NCBI GenBank assembly: GCA_031411655.1
Contig: JANOBM010000264.1
Location: 1-64,000, forward strand
DNA from: UBA6163 sp031411655
GTDB lineage: Bacteria > Planctomycetota > Planctomycetia > Pirellulales > Pirellulaceae
DNA: 64,000 nt
Direction: 5' to 3'
Within the stretch, counting starts at the first letter, position 1. Every line of letters starts with the position of its first letter. Below the pieces are notes generated by a model. It worked only from the letters and a program-made list of their open reading frames with translations, did no database searches and was not told the origin of the DNA. The position numbers and the translations under genes were made by a program. Positions 62,502 to 64,000 of the stretch are shown here, piece by piece.

Positions 62502-64000
62502 GTGTCTGTGAGGCCTCAAAGCGAACGACTGGCCGATGCAGAACGCTTCATGCAGCAGGGCAATCTGCCGAAGGCCGCATCGCTTTATGCGGAGGCGATT
62601 GCACTTGATCCAAACCAATCGCTGGCCCTTCATCGACTTGGCTTGATTTCACAACACCTGGGCGAACGCGGTCGCGCCGAACGCCTCTATCGCCAAGCAC
62701 TCCGCGCCGGTGGTGAGTCATACGAGTTGCTCGATGACCTTGGAAAACTCTACGTTGAATCCAGGGACTTTGAAAAAGCAGCCCGATGTTTTAGCCGTTG
62801 CACGAATCGCTTCCCCACCCAACCACAAGGTTTTATCAACCTCGCATTCGTAAAGGCCCAGCGCGAGCAATTCGAAGCTGCCATTGAAGCTTTTCTCGCC
62901 GGTATTCGCCTCCATCCCGATTGCAATGAACTTCGCATTGGGTTAGCAACTCTCTATCGTGAATCCGGCAGACTCGAACTAGCGATTCCACTTTACGAGG
63001 AACTGGTCGCAAGCTTTCCCAACAATGCTTCGTTGCGAGAATCACTTGCAAGGGCGAGGTTGCAACTCAAAGACTATTCACGAGGGTGGGACGACTACGA
63101 AGCAAGAATCTTGATAGGCGACAAATCAAGTGTTTGTACCGACCTCCCGCTTCCAATCTGGGACGGCTCGCGGATCCGCGAGCAGCGATTACTTATTCTC
63201 TGCGAACAAGGGATTGGTGACGAGGTTCAATTTGCTTCGTGCTTTCACCATGCCATCGCAATGTCGGGCCACTGCACGCTGACCTGTTCCCCGCGACTGG
63301 CTCCCATCTTCACTCGCTCATTTCCGGATGCGACAGTCGTCGGAGTTGAACCCGAAGAGCGATTGCGGTGGAGCACAATCGACACCAACCGCTACGACTG
63401 TTTTTTGCCGGCAGGGTCACTCCCGCGGCTCTGTCGTCAACAGAACAGCGATTTCCCTCAAGTGCCCTACCTTTTCCCATCGCCCGATCGATTCGTTAAC
63501 GATCAAGGAGATGCCAACCGCCTACGAGTCGGCGTTTCGTGGTGGGGCGGTTCGCTAGTTCCCCAAATGCAAAAGCGATCGATTCCCTTTGTCGAGTTCC
63601 AGCGACTGTTTTCTAACCAGGACATCCAATTCTTCAACCTCCAGCACGGCTGCTGCGACGCGGCGAAAGCGGCCGAACTGGTCGAAATTGGGAACTTAGA
63701 GACTCGAATTGACCTGAACCCGTACCTCGAACTTGACCGCTGGTTTGATCTGATCTCATCGCTCGACCTTGTGATTACGGTCGATAACTCCAACGCTCAT
63801 TTTGCGGGTGCCTTGGGAATTGAAACATGGCTTCTGTTACCCGAACATCCGAATTGGCGCTGGCCCTATGCCGATAAGGCATCTCAATGGTACTTCTCCA
63901 TGACATTTTTTCGCCGGCGAGCCGGTGGAAGCTGGGGCGCCGCAATCGATGAAGTCGTTACCGAATTATCAAAGCGAACCGCAAACAGGAACCAGGAAAC
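62502..64000 (+). CDS. TPR-repeat protein with GT-B glycosyltransferase-like domain, partial
   Basis: The gene continues past the window; 499 codons are visible, from GTG 62502 (GTG 62508 and ATG 62550 are alternatives; an in-frame stop sits at 62493). Four to five tetratricopeptide repeats cover about residues 8-195, for example AASLYAEAIALDPNQSLALH and FEKAARCFSRCTNRFPTQPQ. A linker with GWDDYEARILIGDK and LPIWDGSRIREQRLLILCEQ, then GIGDEVQFASCF, leads to a GT-B/ADP-heptose-type domain ending in VDNSNAHFAGALGIETWLLL. This architecture is frequent in bacterial glycosyltransferases acting on proteins or surface polymers, such as UDP-GlcNAc-transferase-like enzymes. It lies 53 bases after the outer-membrane-type gene. 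Substrate is unknown. Confidence 0.75.
   Translation, partial: MSVRPQSERLADAERFMQQGNLPKAASLYAEAIALDPNQSLALHRLGLISQHLGERGRAERLYRQALRAGGESYELLDDLGKLYVESRDFEKAARCFSRCTNRFPTQPQGFINLAFVKAQREQFEAAIEAFLAGIRLHPDCNELRIGLATLYRESGRLELAIPLYEELVASFPNNASLRESLARARLQLKDYSRGWDDYEARILIGDKSSVCTDLPLPIWDGSRIREQRLLILCEQGIGDEVQFASCFHHAIAMSGHCTLTCSPRLAPIFTRSFPDATVVGVEPEERLRWSTIDTNRYDCFLPAGSLPRLCRQQNSDFPQVPYLFPSPDRFVNDQGDANRLRVGVSWWGGSLVPQMQKRSIPFVEFQRLFSNQDIQFFNLQHGCCDAAKAAELVEIGNLETRIDLNPYLELDRWFDLISSLDLVITVDNSNAHFAGALGIETWLLLPEHPNWRWPYADKASQWYFSMTFFRRRAGGSWGAAIDEVVTELSKRTANRNQE

Overview
The window looks like chromosome of a marine planctomycete close to Rhodopirellula/Novipirellula (Pirellulaceae). The reasons are the LEPRMLMAA N-terminal motif on a giant SdrD-type repeat protein, the planctomycete-style flagellar cluster, many conserved secreted proteins, moderate GC and frequent GTG/TTG starts. 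This assignment is inference from gene content; no rRNA or tRNA is present to confirm it.

Layout. 1-131: cut-off 5' end of an ISL3-like insertion sequence. 152-3983: secreted FAD oxidoreductase with a golvesin-like C-terminal domain, a translationally coupled ABC ATPase, and a zinc-ribbon membrane protein. 4184-8164: three-subunit glycolate oxidase (glcD, glcE, glcF). 8161-9863 (minus): amino-sugar catabolism (nagB-nagA). 10512-15333: an arsenic-type cluster of TVP38/TMEM64 membrane protein, MerA-like disulfide oxidoreductase, ArsM-type methyltransferase and the radical SAM protein ArsS, probably making arsenosugar-type compounds. 15521-21659: small membrane and secreted proteins, a 1311-residue TPM-like/coiled-coil/serine-tailed protein and an HExxH lipoprotein. 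21691-25022 (minus): hydroxyproline epimerase, a D-amino-acid dehydrogenase and a threonine-aldolase-like enzyme. 25316-33016: an NAD-dependent epimerase, then (minus) a WD40 protein and the 1831-residue SdrD-like protein. 33258-35708: YidC with an extra PDZ-like domain. 35918-45220: flagellar operon (fliG-like, fliH, fliI, fliJ, a MotE-like gene, fliK, flgD, flgE), followed by a hairpin terminator. 45421-62448: housekeeping genes (proS, RNB ribonuclease, corA, scpB, aroF, leuS, map) mixed with an HDAC-like deacetylase, a glycosyltransferase, a HAD phosphatase, a TMEM143-like protein, a methyltransferase and an outer-membrane-type protein. 62502-64000: a TPR-glycosyltransferase protein cut by the window edge.

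Genes that work together: GlcDEF oxidises glycolate to glyoxylate. NagA and NagB convert N-acetylglucosamine-6-phosphate to fructose-6-phosphate. ArsM and ArsS methylate arsenic and add a carbon-rich group, with the two upstream genes probably supporting transport or redox steps. The 4-hydroxyproline epimerase and the adjacent flavoprotein degrade hydroxyproline. The flagellar genes encode export-gate ATPase parts, the motor switch and the hook. I saw no CRISPR array, prophage or obvious defence island. The less familiar features are domain additions to known proteins (YidC-PDZ, hook protein insert, TPM-like giant) and the arsenic cluster.
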